Positions 12,006-23,265 of a DNA stretch of 64,000 bases are shown in pieces. Below the pieces are notes generated by a model. It saw only the letters and a list, made by a program, of their open reading frames with translations. It was not told the DNA's origin and ran no database searches. Positions within the stretch are counted from its first letter, which is position 1. Every line of letters starts with the position of its first letter. The stretch is from Valencia hispanica. Lineage: Eukaryota > Chordata > Actinopteri > Cyprinodontiformes > Valenciidae. Location: positions 39,887,001 through 39,951,000 of the forward strand of contig OY747704.1 of the NCBI GenBank assembly GCA_963556495.2. The letters are read 5' to 3'. Position numbers and translations under genes: made by a program.

Positions 12006-13636
12006 CACTCAACAAAAATATAAACGCAACACCTTTGTTTCTGCTCCCATTTTTCATGAGATGGACTTGAAGATCTAAAATTCATTCCAGATACACAATA
12101 TTACCTTTTCTCTCAAACATCGTTCACAAATCAGTCTAAATGTGTGATAGTCAGCACTTCTGCTTTGCTGAGATAATCCATCCCACCTCACAGGTGTGCC
12201 ACATCAAGATGCTGATCTGACATCATGATTAGTGCACAGGTGTACCTTATACTGCCCACAATAAAAGGCCACCCTGGAATGTGCAGTTTTTTGCTTTATT
12301 GGGGGTCTGGGGACTCAGAACCGGTCAGTATCTGGTGTGACCACCATTTGCCTCATGCAGTGCAACACATCTTCTTCGCATAGAGTTTATCAGATTGTCA
12401 ATTGTGGCCTGTGGAATGTTGGTCCACTCCTCTTCAATGGCTGTGCGAAGTTGTTGGATATTAGTGGGAACTGGTACACGCTGTCGTATACGCCGGTCAA
12501 GCACATCCCAAACATGCTCAATGGGTGACATGTCCGGTGAGTATGCTGGCCATTCAAGAACTGGGACATTTTCAGCTTCCAAGAATTGTGTACAGATCCT
12601 TGCAACATGGGGCCGTGCATTATCTTGCTGAAACATGAGGTGATGTTCATGGATGTATGGCACAACAATGGGCCTCAGGATCTCATCACGGTATCTCTGT
12701 GCATTCAAAATGCCATCAATAAAATGCACCTGTGTTCTTCGTCCATAACAGATGCCTGCCCATACCATAACCCCACCACCACCGTGGGCCACTCGATCCA
12801 CAACATTGACATCAGCAAAGCGCTCACCCACACGACGCCACACACGCTGTCTGCCATCTGCCCTGAACAATGTAAACCGAGATTCATCCGTGAAGAGAAC
12901 ACCTCTCCAACGTGCCAGACGCCATCGAATGTGAGCATTTGCCCACTCAAGTCTGTTACGGCGACGAGCTGGAGTCAGGTCAAGACCCCGATCAGGACGA
13001 CGAGCATGCAGTTGAGCTTCCCTGAGACGGTTTCTGACAGTTTGTGCAGAAATTGTTTGGTTATGCAAACCAATTGTTTCAGCAGCTGTCTGAGTGGCTG
13101 GTCTCAGACGATCTTGGAGGTGAACCTGCTGGATGTGGAGGTCCTGGGCTGGTGTGGTTACACGTGATCTGTGGTTGTGAGGCCGGTTGGATGTACTGCC
13201 ATATTTTCTGAAACGCCTTCGGAGACGGCTTATGGTGGAGAAATGAACATTCAATGCATGAGCAACAGATCTGGTTGACATTCCTGCTGTCAGCATGCCA
13301 ATTGCACGCTCCCTCAATGCTTGTGGCCTCTGTGGCATTTTGCTGTGAGACAAAACTGCACATTCCAGGGTGGCCATTTATTGTGGGCAGTATGAGGTAC
13401 ACCTGTGCACTAATCATGATGTCAGATCAGCATCTTGATGTGGCATACCTGTGAGGTGGGATGGATTATCTCAGCAAAGCAGAAGTGCTCACGATCACAC
13501 ATTTAGACTGATTTGTGAACAATGTTTGAGAGAAAAGGTAATATTGTGTATCTGGAATGAATTTTAGATCTTTAAGTCCATCTCATGAAAAATGGGAGCA
13601 GAAACAAAGGTGTTGCGTTTATATTTTTGTTGAGTG
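12006..13636 (-). mobile_element. Complete Tc1-like DNA transposon, 1,631 bp
   Basis: Both ends read CACTCAACAAAAATATAAAC inward and are flanked by TA (12004-12005 and 13637-13638). The terminal inverted repeats are about 285 bp each (12006-12290 and 13352-13636), equal in length and nearly identical, with the single transposase gene between them on the minus strand. The layout is that of an autonomous Tc1/mariner element and suggests recent arrival. The same terminal sequence type is widespread in fish and reported in lampreys, where horizontal transfer has been argued. Confidence 0.95.
12325..13338 (-). CDS. Tc1-like transposase, apparently intact, 337 aa
   Basis: This enzyme cuts and pastes the surrounding element at TA sites. 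The N-terminus (about 1-110) has two helix-turn-helix regions of the Tc1 type with an RPHNHRSR linker. The catalytic domain has FTDESRF (D151), GGGGVMVWAG (186-195), QQDNARPH (D239) and SPIEHVWD (E274). There are 34 residues between the last two acids, so the triad is DD34E as in Tc1. The frame has no stops or shifts and a normal length. I start at MPQR (13338). An upstream in-frame ATG at 13377 exists only because of a base change in the right terminal repeat: the left repeat has AAAAGG where the right has AAATGG, so the 350-aa version is probably not the family's protein. Activity is inferred, not shown. Confidence 0.93.
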   Translation of the reverse strand: MPQRPQALRERAIGMLTAGMSTRSVAHALNVHFSTISRLRRRFRKYGSTSNRPHNHRSRVTTPAQDLHIQQVHLQDRLRPATQTAAETIGLHNQTISAQTVRNRLREAQLHARRPDRGLDLTPARRRNRLEWANAHIRWRLARWRGVLFTDESRFTLFRADGRQRVWRRVGERFADVNVVDRVAHGGGGVMVWAGICYGRRTQVHFIDGILNAQRYRDEILRPIVVPYIHEHHLMFQQDNARPHVARICTQFLEAENVPVLEWPAYSPDMSPIEHVWDVLDRRIRQRVPVPTNIQQLRTAIEEEWTNIPQATIDNLINSMRRRCVALHEANGGHTRY

Positions 13637-13737
13637 TATATGTCAGGGCACACGTACATGCAACATAAGATCAGTGTATTCATGGAGAAAGCCTCAATGG
13701 GGATTTTGATCCAACTAAAAAAAATACACAAAAAAAA

Positions 13738-14053
13738 CAGTGGACCCCCAGTTTTAGTGGGGGTCATGGACAACTGTTGCATGCAAATATTTAAGACGCC
13801 CTCTACTGTACAGTGGAAACTGTTTACTACCATCTACTACCGCAGAAGCTAATATCTACAGTCTTCCTTATTTCACCTCTTGGGGGTACAGTCAAGTATT
13901 TCAACTTCCCAAGCTAAATATTTTAGATGTGCTCTGAAAAAAATCTGTGAATAAGAAGGTTTCCGCCAATCATTTTCAAATCTCATTCCACAGAATAATT
14001 TGCAATTAGGTGAATCTGCGAATAACCAACCACGAATAGGTGGGGGTCCACTG
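13738..14053. mobile_element. pogo/Tigger-like miniature element
   Basis: The ends are CAGTGGACCCCC and, inverted, the same sequence from GGGGGTCCACTG. TA follows the right end but not clearly the left. The right part has GCGAATAACC..CACGAATAGG, reminiscent of Tigger termini. It is about 316 bp with no coding capacity. Confidence 0.65.
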
Positions 14054-17000
14054 TAAACACATGTATGCATGGGGGTTGGGAGCTTCTGGCCCAGAATGGA
14101 ATGCATTAGTTGCCTTTATTTAATTACCAACTTAACTGCATTCTTCAACCAAATCATGCAGTGCCCATTGATGAGAATGTTTTTATGACAAAACCTTGCA
14201 ACCTAAAAAGTACAAGTCCTATTTTACTACTGTTTTAAAATATCATTTAGCAAAGTAGTGCTTTACGATTTACTGGGGTGGTACTCACTATAAAAAGTTT
14301 GAGAACCACTGCTGTTGAGGGAGCAGCAGCCTAGGTGTTGATTGGAGGGTTTGAGCGATGAGAGATGGAATTGAAGAAGGATTATATGGACACTCAGATT
14401 CAGAAGCAGGAGGAGGAGTAAAGAGTGGGGTTGGAGGGGAGTGGGGCCTCTTTGAAAGAAGGGCTGGGGGGTGAACTCTTGGCCTTGAGACTGGGGCTCC
14501 GTCACGCCTCACATCTTTGCGAGCCACTTGGGCCTGATGCTCAAGAGGGGGAGTAGGTTCAACCTTTGTTGCAGTGGAGGAGTGGGGAGTGACAAGGCAT
14601 ACCAGCATTTCTGACATGTCAGAGCAGTTGGCTGGGAGACCTGGATTCTGGTCAGATCTGACGCTAGCCATCTGCTTTAGAACAAGACCGAACTGTTTTA
14701 AGTGATGAATCCATATGAAATTGTGCTCCAAGGAGAAAAGAAAAACAAACAAAAAAACACATGTGGCAAATTGGGTACTGATGAAATATGCACAGAGTTA
14801 TTTCAGTAAGCAAATAAGATCTGTGCATCCTCAGAGAAAGCCTAAATAGTGGTTAAATCAAGAGGAGTTTTTAGAGATGAAAGGAAAGCAGAAATAAGCA
14901 TGATCAGATTTGAGCTTTTGTTCAAGTCCCCAGAAGGATATATTTATCCTTACCCCGTTCTCTCATAGAGCTCTCTTTAAAGTCATAGAGCGAAGGGAAG
15001 TGATGAAATGGAGCAATTATGTATCCATTTGTGCTATTCAGGTGAAACCAGGTGTAAAATTTCCAATCTGTGCAGCTGCTGTATACTCAATTCATTGTGC
15101 TGTCTTGCCACTGATGCCTGTTAGAAGGTAATATCTGAAATATGGACTAAATATTACAAGCAATGAAGCTATTTAACATTAATGTATTGCTTCCAGAGAG
15201 AAAGATTGCCTTTTCCACCCTGCAAATGTATACCAAAAATTGAAATAACAAAAGAATCTCTGCATAACACAAACAAATCTTAAAAGAGACATTTCTGAAT
15301 TGATATCTTCTGCTGAGTAGGAACAGGATGAAATAACAAAATTGTGCCTAATCAAGAAGAAACATGAGTAATCTGATATACAGACATTTAGGAATATGAA
15401 GAAAATAAAATGCTGCATACTCATTCTGAACGGGGATATAAAAAAACATTATTTCTCACCGAAAACAGATAGTTGAGTCATCTCCCGTTGAGCTGGAGAT
15501 TAATTTTCATTTTCCAAACAGTTTGTGCATATAAATATTCATGAACCACCTTGAAAAGCGGTGGGCAACTATAAGGCGGTCAATGGAGAAACCAACAACC
15601 CCCCCAATCTGCAGCTGTGCTGAGGGGAAGTGGGGGGTTAGCTCATGATGAAAGACTCACTATCCACGACCTTTCCAGTCTAAAACAAAGATTTGCACAA
15701 TTAACTACTTTTAAATGTCATCCAACTGCCAAATCTGCATATCAACGGCAAGGCTTGCATAGAAATGAGGATGTTTGTGGACGAATCATTTTTCTCCCCC
15801 GTCCCGTCGCCGATGCCACAGAATGGGGGGCTCTTTCTTGTTTTAGCCAGGGAAGAAATGTAAATGTCAAAATATCTTGCATGGAGATCCTTCTGTTGCT
15901 AATTAACCTTTGGCGTTTAGAAGCTAGACTGAGCTCTGCCTAAACGCTGCAATTAACTGAAGCTTGAAAGACAGAGAGACAACATCTACATGGAGCCGTG
16001 GAACACAGGGAATCACACCGACTTCATTATCCTTTCAGACGCACACCTCATTTTTTTCTCATTGGTGGATATCCTCCCCAGGCAGCAAGTAAAGAAGCCT
16101 ATTGGGACAGTGTCAAAACTTTCTGGATTAACAATTCTCATTATTCAAATTTTTTTTACTTCATAAGAACTACAGACGTGAGCCAGTTTAGCTGTAGCCC
16201 CAAGTAGGAGAAAAACCATTATAGGTGGATTCAATCTCATAAATCTTCATACATCAAGCTGAAGACTGCTGGGGTCAATCATATTTATGTTCAATTTCCA
16301 GATCTAGTGACTGGGAGGAAAAATTTGTCCTTCTCTAACGGGCTTTAACGGTCCAAAACAAGAAAAAGGGCCAGTGTAATTTAAGCACTTTCCTCTGGTG
16401 GTCTCTGTGGGTCTCCTTTGGGTCTGTACTGCACAGGTTCCTCTGGAGTAATGAATACCAACACTGAGCTCAGACATACGGCTCAAAGCCAGTGTCAGTT
16501 ACAAAGTCAACCCATTACCATCTTCACTATTCAACAATATACTATTTTCCTCAACTGTAGAATAAATAACATTCAACAGACAAAGCAGGTAGCTAGAGGT
16601 GGAAAAATATCCACTCGTTCCACTGGGAAGAAGGTGAGAAAACTATGCGATGATGGACAGAGATGATTTTTTCACTTTTTATATGCTGATACATTTTGAA
16701 GCTCAAGGAACCGTCAGGCTAGATGCAGACATGTGATTGACATCATTTCCAGAGGGAAGGGAAGAATCTGGGTTTGTAGAGGGCAGGGGTGATGTGGGGG
16801 GAATGCAGGGAGAAGTCAAAAGAAAAGTGTATTCAGTGCAAAATGAAGAGAATGAAGGAAAGCTTTAGCAGAGCGGACCTGACACAGAAGACCATTTAAC
16901 CACAAAACAGATACAGTACTGTGAAAAAGCTTTAATATTTAAGGAGTTTCCTGTAACCTTTCAAAATGGTCCTCTGTTTTCTTTTTTACTAATTTATGTC

Positions 17001-17558
17001 CAGCCATACACTGGCTCACTAAGAGGAAAGTGGGTGAGTGAAAGAAAAAAAGGAGTGTCTGTCCTAAATGTGTGGATGCGCTACACTACAAAACTGTAAT
17101 GTATAAAAAACTGCTAAACAACATAAAATACTTTTAACTGTTTTGTGAGCATTATGGCTACAGGTCTGTTTGTCCCTTCATTAACTCATACCCCATTTCA
17201 TACCCAAGCATTGCCATATCATTAAAATCCTCTTCCATTAATTATCCAAGTACTTACCAACTGTGTGTCAGTTGGTAGGTACTGACACACAGTTCTTGAA
17301 GACAAATGATTACAACTTTTCAAATCTCATAATTTAATTATGTATATCATAAAATCTGAAGCTTTCTTATTAAACGCTATTTATAATGACTACTCAGCTC
17401 TGCAACAAACTCTCTGAAAACATGAGCTGTGCAGAAACTTTTAGCACCGATAAATCAGGACTGAAAACATTGCTGTTTACTGCAGCTTTCACATAAAGGT
17501 CTTTGTATTCAGTTGCATTTAGTGTCTTTTTTTAATGTGCATTTCATCTTTTTGAAGC
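14054..17558. other. Anonymous spacer with a hAT-like end and an unassigned ORF
   Basis: About 14190-14313 ends in GTTTGAGAACCACTG, like a hAT (Charlie-type) terminus. A Pro/Ser-rich 154-codon open frame runs on the minus strand at 14288-14752, with no domain that I recognise. 15480-15960 looks like single-copy, moderately complex sequence that could be conserved non-coding DNA. Overlapping perfect hairpin arms occur at 17251-17294. Confidence 0.4.
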
Positions 17559-17973
17559 ATTTGGTATCTTCCATCCATCCATTATCTTGTCCTTGCAAGG
17601 TTAGGGTGCTGGTGCATATCTTCAGCAGTCATTGGGCTGAAGGCAGGGTAAACCCTGGAAAGGTCACCAGTCCATTGTAGGGCAACACAGAGGCACACAA
17701 TACAAACAACCATGCACTTACTGATTATTGGAGGGACCAATTAACCAATTTCAGACCACTGGAGGAAGCTGGAGTACCTGAAGAGAACCCACACATGCAT
17801 AAGAAGAACATGCAAGCTCCATCTGTGCACTCCACGCACTGGGATTCAAACCTTCTTGTTGCAAGGCTACTGTTGGGCCGCAGCCATGACTAAAACACAG
17901 ACCTCCCCACCAGTGGGAAGGCTATCCAGTTTCAGATTCAACAGGAAAGAACTTAATGTGACATTATCCCCCC

Positions 17974-17980
17974 TATATAA
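17974..17980 (+). promoter_or_regulatory. TATA box of the LTR-like element
   Basis: TATATAA lies about 100 bp inside the left end, followed by GC-rich sequence. This is a plausible RNA polymerase II start region for an LTR; position and motif are the only support. Confidence 0.35.
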
Positions 17981-18809
17981 GCCAGCTCCGCCCCACTCTC
18001 ACTCTCACTACCCGTTAGCTATGGCTAACAAAGGGGGGGGGGGGGGGGACTTCAGCGCGCGCACACATCCAACTTTGCTGGCAAGGTCTGGAGCTTTTTG
18101 GATCCAGAAGTGACTATAGCCTGCCGATGGATCAGGTGAACTGTACTCGGCTGATAAAATAAGTCCTGAACCTGACTTGTTCAAACTCTGCAGAAGGAAT
18201 CTCTGACTTACAGATTCCACCCTTGTTGACGCTGCTGCTGCGGAACTGCCTGCTATGGGAGCGATAGCTGAACGAGCCGAGGTCACGCTGCCACTGCACG
18301 AGCCAAGCTGCACACCTGGAGCTGCCCAGCCAGGAGCTGCTAAGCTGAGGAGACAACCCGCCGTCTGAGCCAGCGGTGGCTAGCTAGCCACAGAACCCCG
18401 AGGCCTCACTGCTAGCCATGAGCACATGCAGCTGTTAACCCAACTGCTAACAGCTGGTTTCTTCCTCTTATGGCTCGAGTTTCCCTCGCCATCAATCTTC
18501 AACGGAGATTTGAGAATCGTTCAAAAGAAAGATGTTCTGGACAGAGGTTAATTAGTTTGGGAAAACAATTTAAAGGTTTGTTTTTGTCTATTTTACTGTG
18601 TTATTGCTGCATTTGTAAGATTTAATTCTTCAGATCGCTTGGGTATAACAGGCTGATCGGCCTGTGGTATGAACAGTGTTTTTAAAGGTTTATGAACGAC
18701 TGATAGTCATTTTATATCATGCAAAATGAGCTACTCCGTCTGACCGTTTTTCCTTTGTTCTTTGCTGCTAAGCTAATTAACACGGCCAATGGATGCACTT
18801 TTAATTGCA

Positions 18810-19505
18810 TTTCAGGCATCAAATCATGGAAGGCCGAAAACTTGCTCCAGCTCAACCAGGACAAAACTGAAGTTATAGACCTCAGGGCCGCAGAGAATGT
18901 TCATGTTTTTAAGAGCAGGCTCAGGACTCATCTTTTTAGCCTAGCTTTTAACTGATTACTATTTATTATAATCTGTTTAATTGCTCTGTATGTTTTAATT
19001 GATTAAGTTTTATCAATGTTTTACTATTTAATCTTATCACATTTATCCCAGTTATTTTTATATCTTAACCTGTTATTTCAATCTTCCTTCCAGTGTTTCC
19101 TCTGTGGGAGCCTTCTGCCTCAGGAGTGGTGGTCGGCTGTGGCTGCCTGGGTCTTCTCCAAGTAGCGCTTGGGTGGAGGTGGGGGTCTTGGCATGGCCTC
19201 CACTGGGCGCCCTGTGTTGGTGCCTCGGCTGCTGTTGTTAATGTCCTGCTGCCGGTGCAGATGGCTCCTCTGATGGCGTTTCCTTACCTGGCTCATCTGT
19301 ACTCAGCCCTATGTCCTTTTTATTGTTGCTTTTAAGTGTATATTCATTAGGGTTGGGTTTGGAGGAGGGGGGGTATAACTGTGATCATGTTTTTAATTCT
19401 GTGGGGGAGGGATGGCAATGTAGTTTTATGTGGGGTAGTTTGAATCTGTAAAGCACTTTGAGATCCAAATTTGTACGAAAAGCTCTTTATAAATAAAGAT
19501 TGATA
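18810..19505 (+). mobile_element. LINE 3' fragment (CR1/L2 group) nested in the LTR
   Basis: Translated words such as NLLQLNQDKTEV and FKSRLRTHLFSLAF are typical of the C-terminal end of fish CR1/L2-group LINEs, here brought together by a deletion. A G-rich 3' UTR follows, and it ends with GTAAAGCACTTTGAGAT and ATAAATAAAGATTGAT, the usual 3' end of such elements. Confidence 0.7.
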
Positions 19506-19741
19506 GAAAAATTGATCAGGCAGGTAATCATAAACATTAACTAAGACTGAACGATTTGGCTATTTATTAGTCCTGGATCCCAGGTGGTGCCCCAAACTTG
19601 GTAATTTTTACATAAAGTTATTAATCTTATTAATAATTGCCCTAAGCAATTATTCATTATTCACAGCCAAAACCTACCTATGTGTCACAACAGCAACAGT
19701 GCTATCAACTGTGCCACTGTGCAGCCCCTATTTGGTATCTT

Positions 19742-20153
19742 ATCTCTATTAATTCGTTTTTCCTATAGGCAAATCTTTTGTGACATCAATGTTTATTTTT
19801 CCTCGCATTGCATCAGGGTATTGGATAGAAAGTAACAGCGCATTTTACCTATAATTCAATTGTTGTACATGTTTGGAGTAGGATTTAGCAAAGCAGATGG
19901 TTCATGCTTGCTGTGTAGTCATTTGTACAGCTTCAGTACACATTTCTATCCTGACAGCTGCTTCTACTTTAAACACTAAAGCTGTTACATGACTGCAAGT
20001 TTTTCCAAGACTCCATTAAAAAAAGAAATGTGTAAGCTGTGATATTCCGTTTTTCACAAGAGACCAGGTCACAGGTCAACTGAAATTGTACAACAGCACC
20101 TACATTTCCAAAAATAAATATATAAATTAGGACACTGATCAATGACAACTTAC
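19742..20153. other. Anonymous spacer
   Basis: Nothing recognisable was seen. Confidence 0.4.
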
Positions 20154-20622
20154 CCTGCTTTGCTGTCCCAGCGATTTTGCCATTCGCTTTGGCAATCAGC
20201 CATGGGTGATGCGAATCATGCTGTGACTCTGCTTGGCCAGGTTTGACCTCTGCTTTTAGCACGATCACGGCTTTCTGTTTCGCAGAAGAGACTGGCCCAA
20301 CTTTCCTTGAAACAAAATAACTGTAGGCCTCCAGACTTTTAAAGCCTTTAATTTTTCATGAGTGTAGGTTCCAGGGCTTTCTGTTAAATAGAAACAAATG
20401 TCTCCCCAGCAGATTTGTGGCCAAGACACAGGTGAATCAGACTGTTTTTTGTTTTTCCCAGATCTCATATGGGCTTTGAATAACTTCAATTTTGTCGTCA
20501 ATACAGATTTTAAGCTTCTCTCTAAAGCTCTTCCCGTCTTCAGACATTAAAGTGCTTATGTATTGGGGATTTCACCCGCTAACTATCTTGAAAGGGTTCG
20601 TCACATCTGTATAGCCCGCCAT
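20154..20622 (-). pseudogene. Broken exon resembling fish SWIM-type multicopy protein family
   Basis: On the minus strand, in changing frames, one reads a start in AAAATGGCGG (ATG at 20622), then CWGDICFYLTESP, FKSLEAYSYFVS and VLKAEVKPGQ, then HHPWLIAKANGKI, up to a good splice donor (GTAAG, GT at 20152-20153). Abundant uncharacterised fish proteins have this order of motifs (a KSLEAY block, a PW-V-A-G-I block, then an intron and a Cys-rich SWIM domain). The copy has several frameshifts and stops. The match is from memory of the family pattern, so I hold it loosely; it could be part of a DNA transposon. Confidence 0.45.
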
Positions 20623-22650
20623 TTTGTTTGTTTTCTTGACACCCAACCACTCGTGCATGCGCACAAAGATGTCAACAAAGATTCCCCTATAAAGTGCATT
20701 AATAGTATTATACAAATACACCTGCCATGCTTTCACTCAAAAACATCTAAGTCTAGCTTTAAAGTATTACAAATCAGCTCTGACATGATAAACTTGTTGT
20801 CATCACAGGAATGCTTGAGAAAGTGGGTTGACTGTTTCTAAAACAAAGCCTTCATTATAAACAAGACGTACTGCATCAATTCTTGTGAAGAAGTTCAAAC
20901 AAGCTTCTACCTTTTCAGTTGAGGACATCCGTCAATGTCAGCTATGATTAGGTCTAGAAAAATACTAATTTCTCAGGAAGACTAGACTAATGTCCTTGCA
21001 GGTCCGACATGACAAATGTCCTTTATGGTCAGCGTCAATTCTTATCAGCACCTCATTAAATATGTAAGTGAACACATGAATATTTACCATATTTAATTAC
21101 TGTACTCCATAGCTATGCTGAAGTGTACCTGCACTCTCCTTTCAATCCCAAAGGGCAGACTCTCGTCCAAGCATCTTCTGAACGCATACCTCCACTTTGA
21201 TTAATATTGCAGAAGTCCGAGGAGGGGGAGCAAGTTGAATCCACCTCAATCAGCTTGAGGATCATTGGCACTGCCTCACATTTGCAAGGCCACCTAATAG
21301 GTCGCAGTAAAATTAAGCAAGATGCCTAATTCACTTGAGAGAGAAATGACAATAAAGAGAGATCTGCTCATTCGTGGTAGAGAAATTAAAATGCGTTGTC
21401 CTTCCAAATTCAGAAAGACTAAGAATTTTGAAAAATGACCGGGCTAGATATTAATGGTCTCCACTTGTCAAAGGAGACATACGGTGCTAAAACCCTTGAA
21501 CTTTTTTATATGTCGCAACCACAAATTTGAATGGATACATAATTTCCCAATTTTTTTTCACAAAACTAATCTGATGTGTGTTCTGCATTTTTATTTAACC
21601 CCCCAAACTTTAAAAGTCTCATTCACTCTGGGCTTTTTTTCCAATAAATTGGTCTCTAGTTTGAATAAATGCCTTGTGAGTCGTTTTCTGTGGAAAGAAT
21701 GCTCTGGTTCTTCTGTTTCAGAAGGGCGAAGTTTGTCGGAGGAGTGGGTGTGGGGAAACGACAGGATTACGAGTGTTACTCATTAATATTTATGATATAC
21801 AAATGTCTCACCTCATATTGGCTAACAGCAATGTGACTCTTATGCTGCCTTCGAATAAATGACTACCTTAGCGTTATACTTCACTGGTGGTGTTCCAAAG
21901 ACAAATTCCTTCTCCTCAGCTCTTATTTCTTGGGTAAAAATGCAATGCTAATGTTATCTTCACAAATAGCACAAGCCTGAACGTGTTCCGCATTTGTGTT
22001 GTGGAGTTGATAATGGTTAGCTTCTACTACTCTACTCTCTCCTGGCAGCAAAATCAATACAGCCTTCCTGTGCGCGGTTGCAAGACAAGGTAGGCAAGAC
22101 CATGAATATTATTTTCCCCGTGACGTAAGAGAGACTGGGTTTTTCGGACTCGCCTATTTTTGCCATCTACTTCCTTTCTGTGGCTAATGCAGACAATGGG
22201 GGTTGGACTGACCAATCGTATTTCAAAATGAACAAGTATTACACGGTTTCTCAGTGAACGAGACCTTTAATACCCCTAAATAATCAGAACTAGATCTCCC
22301 GATAAATATGGCGGTTCTGTGAAGGCCTCAGAGATTTATCAAAGCAAACATCTTTGAAAAGACCAAGGGGGACTGCAGATAAATCAAGGATGGAGTTGTG
22401 AAGAACTTGGAACGAGGGTTACAACACAATATATCCAGCTTTACACATTAAGCACTGTTCAATTTATTTTAAATATGGCAAAAATGCAAATATTTTATGT
22501 GACCATTGACCTAAGCTGACAAGCTGGGCAAAGAGAGCATTAATGAGAGAAGCAAGCAAGGGGTCCATGTTAAATCTACAGAGACTCACAGCTTAGGCTG
22601 GAGAATCTGTCAAAATTAAAAGAATTATTTCTGCTTAAACAAATCTGCGC
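20623..22650. other. Anonymous spacer
   Basis: No gene was recognised. 21060-21390 is complex, low-repeat sequence with several TAAT/ATTA and CTTTGATT-like words and could be a conserved non-coding element. 22080-22330 looks repeat-like but was not assigned. Confidence 0.35.
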
Positions 22651-22654
22651 TGCA

Positions 22655-23030
22655 TATACAGGTGGCAAGAAGGCAGTCAACTTTGGAAGAAAGCCACAAG
22701 AAGCCCCTTTTGATGAGTATCACAAGCCACATAGGAGACACAGCAAACATGGAAGAAGGTGTTCTGGTCATAAGAAATCAAAGCTAAATGTTTTGGTCCA
22801 CATGCAAATTTCTGTGTGTGGAGAAAAATTAGAACTGTACATTATACCCTGAACACATCATCCCAGTGAAGCAGAAGTGGCAGCTTCACGCTGTGCTCAT
22901 GCTGAAGCTGGGCTGAGTTGATGGGAAGAAAGATGTAGCTAGAAACAACAGACTTGAGGCTGGTGTGGAGGTTCAGCTTCTTCCAGAACAACAACTCTAA
23001 ACATACAGCCAGACTTTCAGCTGATAATAA
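22655..23030 (+). mobile_element. Tc1-like transposase relic
   Basis: Degenerate but recognisable Tc1 coding sequence on the plus strand: AAGAAAGCCACAAGAAG, then CACAGCAAACATGGAAGAAGG, CCTGAACACATCATCCC and CTCTAAACATACAGCCAG, in the order of a common fish Tc1 family. No open frame survives. Confidence 0.75.
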
Positions 23031-23048
23031 TATTTCTTACCATAACTA

Positions 23049-23262
23049 TACAGTGGCTTGCAAAAGTATTCGGCCCCCTTGAACTTTTCCACATTTTGTC
23101 ACATTACAGCCACAAACATGAATCAATTTTATTGGAATTCCATGTGAAAGACCAATACAAAGTGGTGTACACGTGAGAAGTGGAACGAAAATCATACATG
23201 ATTCAAAACATTTTTTACAAATAAATATCTGAAAAGTGGGGTGTGCGTAATTATTCAGTGAA
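23049..23262 (-). mobile_element. Tc1-like element, one terminal inverted repeat region
   Basis: It begins CAGTGGCTTGCAAAAGTATT followed by CGGCCCCCTTGAAC, the well-known end of a fish Tc1-like family, and continues to GTGCGTAATTATTCAG. There it breaks off into an unrelated G-rich segment. The rest of the element is absent. Confidence 0.85.
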
Positions 23263-23265
23263 CTT

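Larger units (their letters stand above)
17871..19692 (+). mobile_element. LTR-like insertion (TGTTG...CAACA) inside the SINE
   Basis: It begins TGTTGGGC and ends GTCACAACA, the TG...CA ends of an LTR. It is bordered by GCTAC (17866-17870) and GCAAC (19693-19697), a 5-bp target duplication with one difference. No gag/pol is present, so a solo LTR is the simplest reading. A TATATAA lies at 17974, consistent with an LTR promoter. A LINE tail (about 18810-19505) is nested in it, leaving roughly 1.1 kb of LTR. A 16-G run occurs at 18033-18048. Family not determined. Confidence 0.6.
17559..19741 (-). mobile_element. tRNA-headed SINE (332 bp) split by an insertion
   Basis: The SINE parts are 17571-17870 and 19698-19729. 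It reads on the minus strand: a head with an A-box-like TGGCACAGTTG (in 19698-19729) and a B-box-like GGTTTGAATCC (near 17840-17850), then the body, ending in GGATGGATGG (17571-17580). A 12-bp direct repeat ATTTGGTATCTT (17559-17570; 19730-19741) borders the whole, proving that the two halves were one insertion. The head is typical of tRNA-derived SINEs transcribed by RNA polymerase III. Confidence 0.85.

Noticed and set aside
12586..13167. 193-codon plus-strand frame across the Tc1 element
   Set aside because: It is the shadow of the transposase gene on the opposite strand, which has the catalytic motifs.
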